From a virus, in the IMG/VR virus record IMGVR_UViG_3300042557_000873, positions 1 through 51,655 of that record: a DNA stretch of 51,655 nt. The stretch is one strand, 5' to 3'. Position 1 is the first letter of the stretch. Each line of letters begins with the position of its first letter. The notes under the pieces were generated by a model. It ran no database searches. It had not been told where the DNA came from and saw nothing but the letters and a program-made list of their open reading frames with translations. Of this stretch, positions 8,829 to 17,415 are shown piece by piece. A program made the position numbers and the translations under genes.

Positions 8829-8859
8829 TTGATTATTGTGTGTAAAATTCTTAGATTTC
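8829..8859 (+). promoter_or_regulatory. Bacteroidota-type housekeeping promoter (near consensus)
   Basis: TTG at 8829-8831 and TAGATTTC at 8852-8859 are separated by 20 bases. The Bacteroidota primary-sigma consensus is TTG, a 19-21 base gap, then TAnnTTTG; only the last base differs. It follows a terminator and lies 14 bases before ATG 8874, so it would drive the sugar/nucleotide block from host RNA polymerase. Confidence 0.5.
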
Positions 8860-8873
8860 TACAAAAGAAATTT

Positions 8874-10085
8874 ATGTCTAAAATTAAAGTATTAGTATTA
8901 CCTTCCGACACAAGTGGTGTTGGTAAATATCGTTCAGTAGATCCACATATCAATCTACAAAATTTATATCCTGATGATTTCCACATTGATATTGATTATA
9001 AACCAAGAATTAATGATTTGAATTATTGGCAAAATTATCAAATAGTTCATTTTCATAGAAATTTTGGTGATTTGGATCAATGTCCAACAATAATTAAGTC
9101 TTTGAGGAGTTTGGGTATTATTGTAATTGCGGATATTGACGATTATTGGTTACCTACAAAAGAACACCCAATTCACAACCTAATTATTAATGATAAAATG
9201 CACCTTAAGATTGTAGAAAATCTAAAGGCGTCAGATTATGTAACAACAACTACAGAAATTTTTGCTAACGAAATTAGAAAATTTAACAAAAATGTTATTG
9301 TTTTCCCTAACGCAATTGATCCAAAAGAAGGTCAGTTTACAGAACCAACACTTCCTTCTGATAAAGTTCGTGTTGGTTGGTTAGGTGGATCATCACATTT
9401 ACATGATTTAAAGTTGTTAGATGGTATGGTTAATAAACTTTCTCCTCTACAAGAAAAATTACAATACTATCTTTGTGGTTTTGACACAAGAGGAAGTGTT
9501 ACAGAAATTAACAAAGATACTGGAGAAAAAAGACAAAGACCGATTAAGCCTCAAGAAACGGTTTGGTCGATGTATGAACATATTTTTACAGACAACTATA
9601 AAATTATTTCACCTGAATACAAATTGTTTTTAGATAGATTTAAAGAGGAAGAATATCCTGCAATCAAAACTGAAAACTATGTTAGAGTTTGGACTAGACC
9701 TACCGATTCATACGCAAGAAATTACGCTAAATTTGACATTTCATTAGCACCAATTAAAAATCACATTTTTAATAGAATGAAATCTCAATTAAAAGTTATT
9801 GAGGCCGGATTTTACAAAAAAGCTCTCATAGCATCCAATATAGGTCCTTACACAATTGATTTGAAACATTCATTAAAAAATGGTCAGTTTGTCGATGGAA
9901 ATGCATTATTAGTTGATGAGTCAAAAAATCATAGTGATTGGGTAAAAAGTATTAAAAAACTTGTTGAGAACCCTAATATGATTATAGATCTTGGTGAAAA
10001 ACTATATGAAACAGTAAAAGACAAATACGACATAAACAACGTGTCTCACGAAAGAGCATCGTTTTATAAATCATTAATAAAATAA
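8874..10085 (+). CDS. GT-B fold glycosyltransferase (family 4-like)
   Basis: This 403-residue protein begins MSKIKVLVLPSDTSGVGKYR. The in-frame GTG 15 codons upstream was rejected because it falls inside the promoter-like sequence. The N-terminal half has Rossmann-type strands (VLVLPSD, IIVIADIDDYW). The linker strand VRVGWLGGSSH begins the C-terminal nucleotide-sugar-binding half, which contains KSQLKVIEAGFYKKALIAS, the usual E-x7-E-like helix region of GT4 enzymes in a modified form. It should transfer a sugar from a nucleotide-sugar donor; donor and acceptor are unknown. It is the first gene of the long sugar block, two bases before the cytidylyltransferase-like gene. Confidence 0.8.
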   Translation: MSKIKVLVLPSDTSGVGKYRSVDPHINLQNLYPDDFHIDIDYKPRINDLNYWQNYQIVHFHRNFGDLDQCPTIIKSLRSLGIIVIADIDDYWLPTKEHPIHNLIINDKMHLKIVENLKASDYVTTTTEIFANEIRKFNKNVIVFPNAIDPKEGQFTEPTLPSDKVRVGWLGGSSHLHDLKLLDGMVNKLSPLQEKLQYYLCGFDTRGSVTEINKDTGEKRQRPIKPQETVWSMYEHIFTDNYKIISPEYKLFLDRFKEEEYPAIKTENYVRVWTRPTDSYARNYAKFDISLAPIKNHIFNRMKSQLKVIEAGFYKKALIASNIGPYTIDLKHSLKNGQFVDGNALLVDESKNHSDWVKSIKKLVENPNMIIDLGEKLYETVKDKYDINNVSHERASFYKSLIK

Positions 10086-10087
10086 TT

Positions 10088-10540
10088 ATGGATCAGAAAA
10101 AAGGAAAAATAGGATTTACAGCGGGTAACTTTGACTTGTTACATCCAGGTTACATTTACACATTTGAAACTGCAAAAGAACATTGCGATTATTTTATGGT
10201 ATTTCTACAAAGGGATCCATCAGAAACTAGATACACAAAATATAAACCTGTCATCCCATTATACGAAAGATATAAAACATTAATGTCAATTAAGTACATT
10301 GATGAGGTAGTTTGTTATGACGATGAAGAAGATCTACAAAGATTAATTGAATTTTACAAACCTGATGTAAGAATCTTAGGTGATGATTATATCGGTAAAA
10401 GATTTACAGGAGACCATTTACCAATAGATGTTATCTATACTACAAGATCTCACGGATGGTCAACTACAAAAATTAAAGATCTTATTACGATACAAACTTT
10501 AAAACAAAATCCTGAAATTATTAAAAAAGTTGAGTTATGA
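10088..10540 (+). CDS. Cytidylyltransferase-like nucleotidyltransferase (TagD/GCT type)
   Basis: This 150-residue protein has the HxGH-superfamily nucleotidyltransferase layout: GFTAGNFDLLHPGY at residues 9-22 and RSHGWSTTK at 120-128, the counterpart of the R-T-x-G-I-S-T-T signature of glycerol-3-phosphate cytidylyltransferases. Such enzymes activate a polyol- or sugar-phosphate with CTP. The first motif is HPGY instead of HxGH: the second catalytic His is Tyr22, so activity is uncertain. The length fits single-domain TagD enzymes (about 130-150 residues). It overlaps the next gene by four bases (ATGA) within the glycosyltransferase block, which suggests a role in making an activated precursor. 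Confidence 0.8.
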   Translation: MDQKKGKIGFTAGNFDLLHPGYIYTFETAKEHCDYFMVFLQRDPSETRYTKYKPVIPLYERYKTLMSIKYIDEVVCYDDEEDLQRLIEFYKPDVRILGDDYIGKRFTGDHLPIDVIYTTRSHGWSTTKIKDLITIQTLKQNPEIIKKVEL

Positions 10541-11262
10541 TTAATATCCCAATAACAAAAATTTTATTTTTAGATATTGAAACTGTTGGTGGTTGTGCCG
10601 ATTACCAATCATGCATTCAATCAAATCCAAGAGTTGCAGAACAATTTGACAAATATTTTGATTGGTTTTTAAAAAGATTTCCTGAAGACAAAGAATGGGG
10701 GGAAGATAGAACAACCGAAGAACATATGGATATTGTATTTAGAAAAAGAGCAGCACTTGTTCCTGAATTTGCAAAAATCGTATGTGTATCCATGGCTTTT
10801 GTTTTAGATAATGGCGAAACCAAAAAACAAACATTTTCGGGTGATGATGAATATAAATTACTTTTGGAGGTTAGGGATTTGTTAAATAGATGTCATAAAT
10901 TGGATTTTTATCTTTGTGGTCACAACCTCAAAAACTTTGACATTCCGATGTTGGCAAAACGAATGATTGTGAATGGAATTATGCCATCAAAGATTCTTCC
11001 TTCATACGATACAAAACCTTGGGAAGTTAAGGCGATTGACACTAAAGAAATTTGGCAATATGGTGCGTACACTGCAATTGGGTCATTAGATTTGATGTGT
11101 GCATGTTTAGATATCCCAACACCAAAAGATGGTGAGGTAAATGGAGGAATGGTTCACGAAGCATATTGGGGACACAACAGATTGAAAGAAATATCCGAAT
11201 ATTGTGAAAAAGATGTTGAGGTATTGATTGACGCAATAATGAAATTAAAAAGTTTAAAATAA
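10537..11262 (+). CDS. DnaQ-like 3'-5' exonuclease (PolB exonuclease-related)
   Basis: This 241-residue protein carries the three DEDD-type exonuclease motifs: I, FLDIET (Asp13, Glu15); II, CGHNLKNFDIPML (Asp135); III, YCEKD (Tyr222, Asp226, the DEDDy type). The order and spacing match predicted exonucleases related to the proofreading domain of family B polymerases (PF10108-like); there is no polymerase domain. It would degrade DNA or RNA 3' ends using two metal ions. It overlaps the dUTPase start by one base. Its place in a sugar block may simply reflect a shared middle-gene unit of DNA-metabolism and sugar genes. Confidence 0.85.
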   Translation: MINIPITKILFLDIETVGGCADYQSCIQSNPRVAEQFDKYFDWFLKRFPEDKEWGEDRTTEEHMDIVFRKRAALVPEFAKIVCVSMAFVLDNGETKKQTFSGDDEYKLLLEVRDLLNRCHKLDFYLCGHNLKNFDIPMLAKRMIVNGIMPSKILPSYDTKPWEVKAIDTKEIWQYGAYTAIGSLDLMCACLDIPTPKDGEVNGGMVHEAYWGHNRLKEISEYCEKDVEVLIDAIMKLKSLK

Positions 11263-11870
11263 TGAGTAAAGAATTAGATAACATTAACGAGGAAGAAATT
11301 AATATGTTAATGAAACTACTTGATGAAATTGAAGTAGATGAATCCGAAGATATTGATTACAATGCGATTATGGATTCTTTTGGAATTGACATTGAGGAAT
11401 TAGAAAAGGAAATGGAAGAGTACGTCCCTAAAATTGAAATGGGGGTTGTAAAATCAAATGAAGATACGGTTTTTCCATCGTATAATTATGAATCTGATTC
11501 AGGATTTGATTTGTATTCAATTGAGGAATGTTGGATACACGCATTTGATAGAAAATTAATTAACACTGGTTTGATCCTTGACATTCCTGAAGGATATGAA
11601 ATACAGGTAAGATCTAAAAGTGGTTTAGCCCTTAAACAAGGTCTTATGGTTTTAAACTCTCCAGGCACAGTAGATCAAGGATATTTAGGTGAAATCCAAG
11701 TTATACTTTTCAACACTACAAATCAAAAGGTAAAAATTGAAAAGGGTCAAAAAATTGCACAAGCGGTTCTTTGTCCTGTTGTATCAGGAAAATGGGTTGA
11801 GTTTGTGGAAAAAAATAAATTAGAAAATAAAGATAGAAACGATAACGGTTTCGGATCAACAGGGGTATGA
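11262..11870 (+). CDS. dut: dUTPase (deoxyuridine 5'-triphosphate nucleotidohydrolase) with acidic N-terminal extension
   Basis: This 202-residue protein hydrolyses dUTP to dUMP and pyrophosphate, keeping uracil out of phage DNA and supplying the dTMP precursor. All five trimeric-dUTPase motifs are present: DSGFDLY (79-85), RSKSG (117-121), GTVDQGYLGE (135-144, with the sugar-stacking Tyr141), KGQKIAQAVL (161-170) and NDNGFGSTGV (193-202). The usual length is about 145 residues. The first 58 residues here are an extra, very acidic helical extension (about 20 Asp/Glu) of unknown role. Motif 3 lacks the common Arg (YLGE in place of YRGE). It overlaps both neighbours by one to four bases. Confidence 0.95.
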   Translation: MSKELDNINEEEINMLMKLLDEIEVDESEDIDYNAIMDSFGIDIEELEKEMEEYVPKIEMGVVKSNEDTVFPSYNYESDSGFDLYSIEECWIHAFDRKLINTGLILDIPEGYEIQVRSKSGLALKQGLMVLNSPGTVDQGYLGEIQVILFNTTNQKVKIEKGQKIAQAVLCPVVSGKWVEFVEKNKLENKDRNDNGFGSTGV

Positions 11871-13369
11871 TTACAATAGTTTATTCAACACATAAAGACG
11901 AAAACTATAATAACAAATTTAAACAACACTTATTACAAACTGTTGGTTTAAAAGATGTTCAAATTTTAGAGTTTGTAAATCACAATCAATATTCTCTTTC
12001 ACAAGTTTATAATAGTGGTATTACACAATCTATTTATAATATTGTGGTTTGTTGTCATAATGATATTAAATTAGAGAAAAATTGGGGTAAAAAATTATTG
12101 GAAGATTTTTCAAATAATAATAGTTTTGGCATAATTGGAAAAGCGGGATCATGTTATTTTCCTGAAACAGGAGTTTATTGGGATAGGATGCATTATACAA
12201 TGGTAGGTCAAGTTTACCACCACCCTAAAGGTCAAAAAAAATGGTTAAATAAATATTCTTCAAAATTACCATTTTTAATTCCTGTTGTAACAATTGATGG
12301 TCTTTTTATTTCTTTTGATAAAAACAAAATTAAACACAAATTTGATGAAACAATTGGTAAATTTCACTTCTATGATCATTTGTTTTGTTTACCAAATTAT
12401 TTAGATGGTGTAAAAATTGGGGTCACCTCATCTTTTGAGATTATTCATGAATCCGTGGGTCAACCAAATAAAGAATTTTTTGATAGTAAAGAAAAATTTC
12501 TTGAGAAATGGGGAAGTAATCTACCATTAGATTTGAAGCCATCTGAAGTCTATGTTCCACAAATTAAAATTAAACCAATAAAAAATGTTGGTAAAGTAGC
12601 GGTTATAATCCCAACTAAGGGAAAAGTTGAAATCTTAAAAAAATGTGTTGATTCTTTTCATAAAAATTGTGATGAAAATCTATATGATATTTTTGTTGCC
12701 GATACAGGATCTTCGGAAGAAGAAAAAAAATGGGTCAAAGAAAATATTAGTAATATAAATTTAATAGAATATGATTACTACAATTTTGGTAAGATAAATA
12801 ATGATGTTGTTAAAAATCACATTACTAATGATTATGAGTTTTTGTTATTTTGTAATAATGATGTTGAGTTATTAAATAATATCATTTACGGAATGTTAAA
12901 AACTTTTAAAACAAAAACCAAAGTAGGTACTGTTGGTGCTAGACTGCACTACCCAAACAACACAGTTCAACACGACGGAATTTCAATAATAATGAAACAA
13001 ACCTCTAAGACTATAGTTGTTGATCATTTGACAAAAGAAACATATTATAAATTTATAACCGAAACTCAAGAAGTCGGAGGTAATACCGCAGCATTAATGA
13101 TGATCAGAAAAAAAATGTTTGATTCTTTAGGTGGTTTTAATGAGAAATTTACACATTGTTTTGAGGATGCATATTTAAATTTACAAATAATAAAAAATGG
13201 ATATCTTAATTATTGTTGTGGTGAGTGTGTTGCATATCATTACGAATCATTAACAAGAAATATTGATGAATCTAAAAAAGAATATATTGATGAATTTGAC
13301 CAAATAATGTCTCCATACATAAGGGAAAATTTTGATAAATTTAAAAAATACACTATAATATCAAATTAA
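11867..13369 (+). CDS. Two-domain GT-A glycosyltransferase (family 2-like)
   Basis: This 500-residue protein has two tandem GT-A-like domains. Residues 1 to about 225 (ITIVYSTHKDENYNNKF, then NIVVCCHNDIKLE) resemble an N-terminal GT2-like domain with an HND metal site. From about residue 242, KVAVIIPTKGKVEILKKCVDSF opens a classic GT2 domain with FCNNDVELL as its DxD equivalent, GGNTAALMMIRKKMFDSLGGFNE as the acceptor-side motif and FEDAYLNLQI as the catalytic-base region. This arrangement recalls rhamnosyltransferase-type GT2 enzymes. It could add two different sugars. It overlaps dUTPase by four bases and abuts another GT2 gene. Confidence 0.85.
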   Translation: MITIVYSTHKDENYNNKFKQHLLQTVGLKDVQILEFVNHNQYSLSQVYNSGITQSIYNIVVCCHNDIKLEKNWGKKLLEDFSNNNSFGIIGKAGSCYFPETGVYWDRMHYTMVGQVYHHPKGQKKWLNKYSSKLPFLIPVVTIDGLFISFDKNKIKHKFDETIGKFHFYDHLFCLPNYLDGVKIGVTSSFEIIHESVGQPNKEFFDSKEKFLEKWGSNLPLDLKPSEVYVPQIKIKPIKNVGKVAVIIPTKGKVEILKKCVDSFHKNCDENLYDIFVADTGSSEEEKKWVKENISNINLIEYDYYNFGKINNDVVKNHITNDYEFLLFCNNDVELLNNIIYGMLKTFKTKTKVGTVGARLHYPNNTVQHDGISIIMKQTSKTIVVDHLTKETYYKFITETQEVGGNTAALMMIRKKMFDSLGGFNEKFTHCFEDAYLNLQIIKNGYLNYCCGECVAYHYESLTRNIDESKKEYIDEFDQIMSPYIRENFDKFKKYTIISN

Positions 13370-13370
13370 T

Positions 13371-13931
13371 ATGGAATCAATTATAACTTTTATAATCCCG
13401 TCTTTAAATAGACCAACAATTTTGAGAACAGTAGATTCATTATTGAATCAAACTAATCCAAATTGGAAAGCAATTATACTTTATGATGGAGTTGACGGGA
13501 CTGAATTTAATAATGAAAAAATTAAAACTATCCGATTACCAAAAAAAGGATTGATGGGACCAAACAATGGTCAATCTGGTTTGGTAAGAAATGAAGGGAT
13601 TAAAATTGCAGACACCGAATGGATTGGATTTTTAGACGATGATGACACTATACATCCAAATTATGTACAAACACTTTCAGAGAAATATCAAAAAAATGAT
13701 TTTGTTGTTTGGAGAATGAAATATTTAAATGGGTTAGTTTTACCTGGCCTTACCGAAAACGACCTGAGATTCTCTAGGGTAGGTATATCTTTTTGTTTTA
13801 AAAGAAGTTTAGGTACAATTTTATTTGATGTGAATCGTGATGGTGAAGACTTTGATTTTTTAATGAAATTAAAAGGTTTAACGAATAATTGGGTCATAAC
13901 CCCTGAAATATATTATAATGTAAGACACTAA
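13371..13931 (+). CDS. Small GT2-like glycosyltransferase
   Basis: This 186-residue protein starts ESIITFIIPSLNRPTILRTVDSLLNQ, the standard GT2 N-terminus, and has FLDDDDTIHP at the metal-binding DxD position and EDFDFLMKLK in the catalytic-base region. It is shorter than typical GT2 enzymes (about 230-300 residues) but keeps all core motifs, so it is a minimal catalytic domain and not an obvious fragment. Donor and acceptor are unknown. It shares one base with the next gene. Confidence 0.85.
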   Translation: MESIITFIIPSLNRPTILRTVDSLLNQTNPNWKAIILYDGVDGTEFNNEKIKTIRLPKKGLMGPNNGQSGLVRNEGIKIADTEWIGFLDDDDTIHPNYVQTLSEKYQKNDFVVWRMKYLNGLVLPGLTENDLRFSRVGISFCFKRSLGTILFDVNRDGEDFDFLMKLKGLTNNWVITPEIYYNVRH

Positions 13932-14590
13932 TGAAAATACTAATCAAATTTCCAACTAGAGGTAGACAAGAAAAATTTTTTAAGGTTTTGGATATGTATT
14001 ATTCCTTTGCCAACAATTTAGATTTAATTGAATTTCAAATTTCTATAGATTCAGACGACCTTTCAATGAATAACGATGAAGTTATTCATAAATTCTCAAC
14101 ATACAAAAACTTAAAATACTCAATAGGTGAGAGTGTAAACAAAATACATGCCGTAAATAGGGATATAGTTGTTGGTGATTGGGACATAATATTGTTGGCA
14201 TCAGATGACATGATACCAAAAATAAAAGGTTATGATGACATTATTAGAACAAAAATGAGAGATATCTATCCTGATACTGATGGTATTCTATGGTTTCATG
14301 ATGGAAACCGAAAAGACCTTAACACTTTATGTATTTTAGGTAGAGAATATTATAAAAGATTCAACTACATATACCACCCTGATTATAAATCTTTATGGGC
14401 GGATAATGAATTTATGGTGGTTGGTAACATTTTGAAAAAACAGACATTCATCGATCAAGTAATTATTCACCACGAACATCCAGACTGGGGTTATGGTGGT
14501 GGAGATCAAATTCATAAATTAAACGTAAATAATAATAATCACGACATGGGAGTTTTTATGAGACGACAAAAAAATAATTTTGATTTATGA
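13931..14590 (+). CDS. GT-A-like glycosyltransferase
   Basis: This 219-residue protein begins MKILIKFPTRGRQEKFFKVL, a GT2-like start with an S/T-R-G-R loop. ILLASDDMIP at about residues 90-99 is the DxD-type metal site and HHEHPDWGYGGGDQ is a conserved C-terminal His/Asp cluster. Proteins of this form are common in phages with large glycosyltransferase clusters; their acceptors are unknown. It overlaps the following gene by four bases (ATGA), giving translational coupling. Confidence 0.75.
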   Translation: MKILIKFPTRGRQEKFFKVLDMYYSFANNLDLIEFQISIDSDDLSMNNDEVIHKFSTYKNLKYSIGESVNKIHAVNRDIVVGDWDIILLASDDMIPKIKGYDDIIRTKMRDIYPDTDGILWFHDGNRKDLNTLCILGREYYKRFNYIYHPDYKSLWADNEFMVVGNILKKQTFIDQVIIHHEHPDWGYGGGDQIHKLNVNNNNHDMGVFMRRQKNNFDL

Positions 14591-15234
14591 AAAAAATAAT
14601 TTCTTTTAGTTTATGGGGTGACAATCCAGTTTACACCCAGGGAGCAATTAGAAATGCCGAATTGGCAAAAGAAATTTATCCTGATTGGGTTTGTAGATAT
14701 TATATTGGTAAATCAACACCAAATAATATTATTGAAAGTTTGAGAAATTTTGATAATACTGAAGTTATTGAAATGGATAATGAGGGAGATTGGACTGGAA
14801 TGTTTTGGAGATTTTACCCCGCCGGTGAAGATGATGTTGATGTTGTTATTGTCAGGGACTGCGATTCAAGATTAAACAATAGAGAAAAAGAAGCTGTTAA
14901 TGAATGGTTAAATTCGGATAAAGGATTTCATATAATGAGGGACCACCCTTGGCACACAACCGCAATACTTGGTGGTATGTGGGGTTCAAAAAAAGGAGTA
15001 ACTCCAAACATTAAACAACAAATAGAAAATTACGTTAAAGGTAATTTTTGGCAAGTTGACCAAAATTTTTTAAGAGATGTAATCTACCCGACAGTAAAAA
15101 ATAACTCTTTAGTACACGATGAGTTTTTTGACAAAAAACCTTTTCCAACAAAAAGAGAACCGAAAAGATTTGTAGGACAAGCCTTCAATGATAAAGATGA
15201 ATTATTACATCCTGAACATATTAATTTAATATAA
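14587..15234 (+). CDS. Glycosyltransferase-like protein
   Basis: This 215-residue protein begins MKKIISFSLWGDNPVYTQGAI. VVIVRDCDSRLNNREK at about residue 96 supplies a D-x-D metal site. MRDHPWHTTAILGGMWGSKKG and WQVDQNFLRDVIYP complete the pattern of a small GT-A enzyme related to those in bacterial capsule clusters. No membrane segment is seen, so it should act in the cytoplasm. It overlaps the previous gene by four bases and the next by one. Confidence 0.7.
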   Translation: MKKIISFSLWGDNPVYTQGAIRNAELAKEIYPDWVCRYYIGKSTPNNIIESLRNFDNTEVIEMDNEGDWTGMFWRFYPAGEDDVDVVIVRDCDSRLNNREKEAVNEWLNSDKGFHIMRDHPWHTTAILGGMWGSKKGVTPNIKQQIENYVKGNFWQVDQNFLRDVIYPTVKNNSLVHDEFFDKKPFPTKREPKRFVGQAFNDKDELLHPEHINLI

Positions 15235-15989
15235 TGTTAGAACATAAAATATATTGTTGGTGGTTAAATAATGAAGATATGTCACAGAATAGACATGTCT
15301 CGTTGAATGATTTAAGAAATAAATCTAATTGTGAAGTTATTTTTATAACTAAAGATAATCTTAAAGATTATATTTTACCTGACTATCCTCTACACGAAGG
15401 GTATCAATATTTGTCTGAAATACAAAAAGGGGACTATCTTAAATGTTATTTTATGCATCATTATGGTGGTGGTTATTCTGACATCAAAAAAACTTTAGGT
15501 TCTTGGATCCCTTTTTTTAATCAATTAAATAATAATGAAAATTTATATGCTATAGGTTATGGTGAAAAGGAACCTGGTCATGTTGCAAGATTAGAAAACT
15601 GTGATTTAGACCCAACTAAGTCAAAATATTGTTTGGATTTTACAACAAATGAAGATGGTACCAAATGGAGTTCATCACACATAGTAAGAGAATGGTTTCA
15701 TTTAATTGGTAATGGTGCATTTATATGTAAAAAAAATACACCATTTACAAGAGATTGGTGGAATGGATTAAACGAAAAGATGGATGGATATTTAGAGGAT
15801 CTTAAAAAAAATCCATCTTCTTGGGGTAGAGATTCTAAAGACCATATAAATCCAAATACAGGGCAGATGTCTAATTACCCAATAAGATGGGCGGTAATAA
15901 ATGGTAATATTTTTCACCCCCTTACCTTAAAATATAAGGATCATATTCTTAAAAACTTACACTATCCAATAACAATAAATTACCAATAA
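15234..15989 (+). CDS. GT32-like glycosyltransferase with altered DxD motif
   Basis: This 251-residue protein begins MLEHKIYCWWLNNEDMSQNR. KGDYLKCYFMHHYGGGYSDIK near residues 63-83 corresponds to the glycosyltransferase-32 (sugar-binding DXD) signature, in which a helix with an aromatic pair precedes GG-x-Y-x-D-x-D. The second Asp is replaced by Lys (SDIK), so either the metal site is reorganised or activity is lost. WFHLIGNGAFICKKNTPF fits the acceptor loop. It is separated from the following GT2 gene by 11 bases. Confidence 0.75.
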   Translation: MLEHKIYCWWLNNEDMSQNRHVSLNDLRNKSNCEVIFITKDNLKDYILPDYPLHEGYQYLSEIQKGDYLKCYFMHHYGGGYSDIKKTLGSWIPFFNQLNNNENLYAIGYGEKEPGHVARLENCDLDPTKSKYCLDFTTNEDGTKWSSSHIVREWFHLIGNGAFICKKNTPFTRDWWNGLNEKMDGYLEDLKKNPSSWGRDSKDHINPNTGQMSNYPIRWAVINGNIFHPLTLKYKDHILKNLHYPITINYQ

Positions 15990-16000
15990 ACTATAAACAA

Positions 16001-16720
16001 ATGAAAATTAGCTTAGTAATCCCATCAACACCAAATCACTTTCGTTATATAGATTGTATATTAAAAAATTACGAAAATGGAACTGAAAAACCTGATGAAG
16101 TAATTATATCCGTATCAGAAGGAAACAGAATTAATTCTCAACTTGTTGAAGAATTAAAATCTAAATATAGTAATTCTTTTGGTCGATTAGAATTTGTGTT
16201 AAACAACAGGCAAGTTATGGAGGGTCCTAACAGAGGTATTGGGTCTGAACATACCACATGTGAATATATAACTTATCACGATTCAGACGATATACCTCAT
16301 CCACAAAGAATAGAAATTATAAAACATTTTTTTAAAAATTACGACATACTACATTTGAATCATTCTTATAAATATGAAACGGGATTTGATGAAATAAAAA
16401 TTGAAGACATTAAAATTGCGGATTCAAAAAAATTGTATAGTGATCATTTTGGGGATGGGAATTATACTGAAAGACCTTTAAACTATTTTCCTGACCCAAA
16501 TAATAGAGCTTATGGTTGTTGTGTAGGTTTTTGGGTTTGTGGTGGACCAACAACGATTCATAGAAGTGTTTTGGATCATATTAAGTGGAATGAAAATAGA
16601 ATCCTATCATATGATTACGATTTTTGTATGGATGTATTATTTAAATTTAATAAATCTATGGCAATTGACTCAACGTTAATTTGGTATAATAAAACGGGTA
16701 ATGCTTCTTGGGCTTGTTAA
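16001..16720 (+). CDS. GT2-like glycosyltransferase
   Basis: This 239-residue protein starts MKISLVIPSTPNHFRYID. YHDSDDIPHPQRIE carries the D-x-D metal site. GCCVGFWVCGGPTTIHRSVLD is a typical GT2 acceptor segment and SYDYDFCMDVLFKF the likely catalytic-base region. It is a cytoplasmic, single-domain enzyme of normal length. The high similarity in architecture to its neighbours suggests that the cluster grew by duplication and capture of GT-A genes. Confidence 0.8.
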   Translation: MKISLVIPSTPNHFRYIDCILKNYENGTEKPDEVIISVSEGNRINSQLVEELKSKYSNSFGRLEFVLNNRQVMEGPNRGIGSEHTTCEYITYHDSDDIPHPQRIEIIKHFFKNYDILHLNHSYKYETGFDEIKIEDIKIADSKKLYSDHFGDGNYTERPLNYFPDPNNRAYGCCVGFWVCGGPTTIHRSVLDHIKWNENRILSYDYDFCMDVLFKFNKSMAIDSTLIWYNKTGNASWAC

Positions 16721-16731
16721 TTTTATAATTT

Positions 16732-17412
16732 ATGAAATATATTTACCACCATTTAGGTTTAGGTGACCATATAATATGTAACGGACTTGTAAGACATTTT
16801 TGTGATTTACATGATGGAATTTCTATATTTTGTAAAACAAACAATTATGAAAATGTATCATGTATGTTCAGAGATGACGATAGAATAAAAATAATACCGT
16901 TGAAAGATGATAACGAAGTTATTAATTATATAAATCGTAATAAACTACATAATGATTTAATAAAAGTTGGTTTTGATAGTCTTTGGATTGGTAATCCCAA
17001 AACATTTGATATTGGTTTTTATAATACTGCAAATATACCATTTGAGTACAGATTCACAAAGTTTAAGTTTGAAAGGGACTATGAATTAGAAAAACAAATC
17101 ATGAATGAGTTGAACCCAACAGGGGAGGATTATATATTTATTCACGACGACAAAACAAGGGGATTTTCAATTGACAGGAATAAAATTAGAAAAGATTTAA
17201 AAATAATTGAAAATGATGTTAAATATAATTTATTCCATATGTTAGGGATTATTGAGAATGCTAATGAAGTTCATATAATGCAATCATCATTCAAAGATTT
17301 TATCAACTCATTTAGACTTGATAAACCTTTATTCTATTATCATACTTATGTTAGGGATTACCCAGATAGTTACAACACAGAAGGACACAATAAATTTATA
17401 AAAATTAATTAA
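16732..17412 (+). CDS. GT-B/GT9-like putative glycosyltransferase
   Basis: This 226-residue protein starts MKYIYHHLGLGDHIICNGLVRHF, resembling the G-x-GD-x-I/L opening of heptosyltransferase-type (GT9) and related GT-B proteins. YIFIHDDKTRGFSIDR would be the inter-domain strand and IENANEVHIMQSSFKDF the C-terminal donor-site helix region. It is shorter than GT9 enzymes (about 330-350 residues), so the assignment is tentative. It is followed after three bases by a small helical protein. Confidence 0.55.
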   Translation: MKYIYHHLGLGDHIICNGLVRHFCDLHDGISIFCKTNNYENVSCMFRDDDRIKIIPLKDDNEVINYINRNKLHNDLIKVGFDSLWIGNPKTFDIGFYNTANIPFEYRFTKFKFERDYELEKQIMNELNPTGEDYIFIHDDKTRGFSIDRNKIRKDLKIIENDVKYNLFHMLGIIENANEVHIMQSSFKDFINSFRLDKPLFYYHTYVRDYPDSYNTEGHNKFIKIN

Positions 17413-17415
17413 ATA

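Noticed and set aside
8829-8873. Earlier GTG start for the first glycosyltransferase
   Set aside because: This would place the start within the promoter-like sequence, and the added residues do not match a GT4 N-terminus; ATG 8874 gives MSKIKVLVLP.
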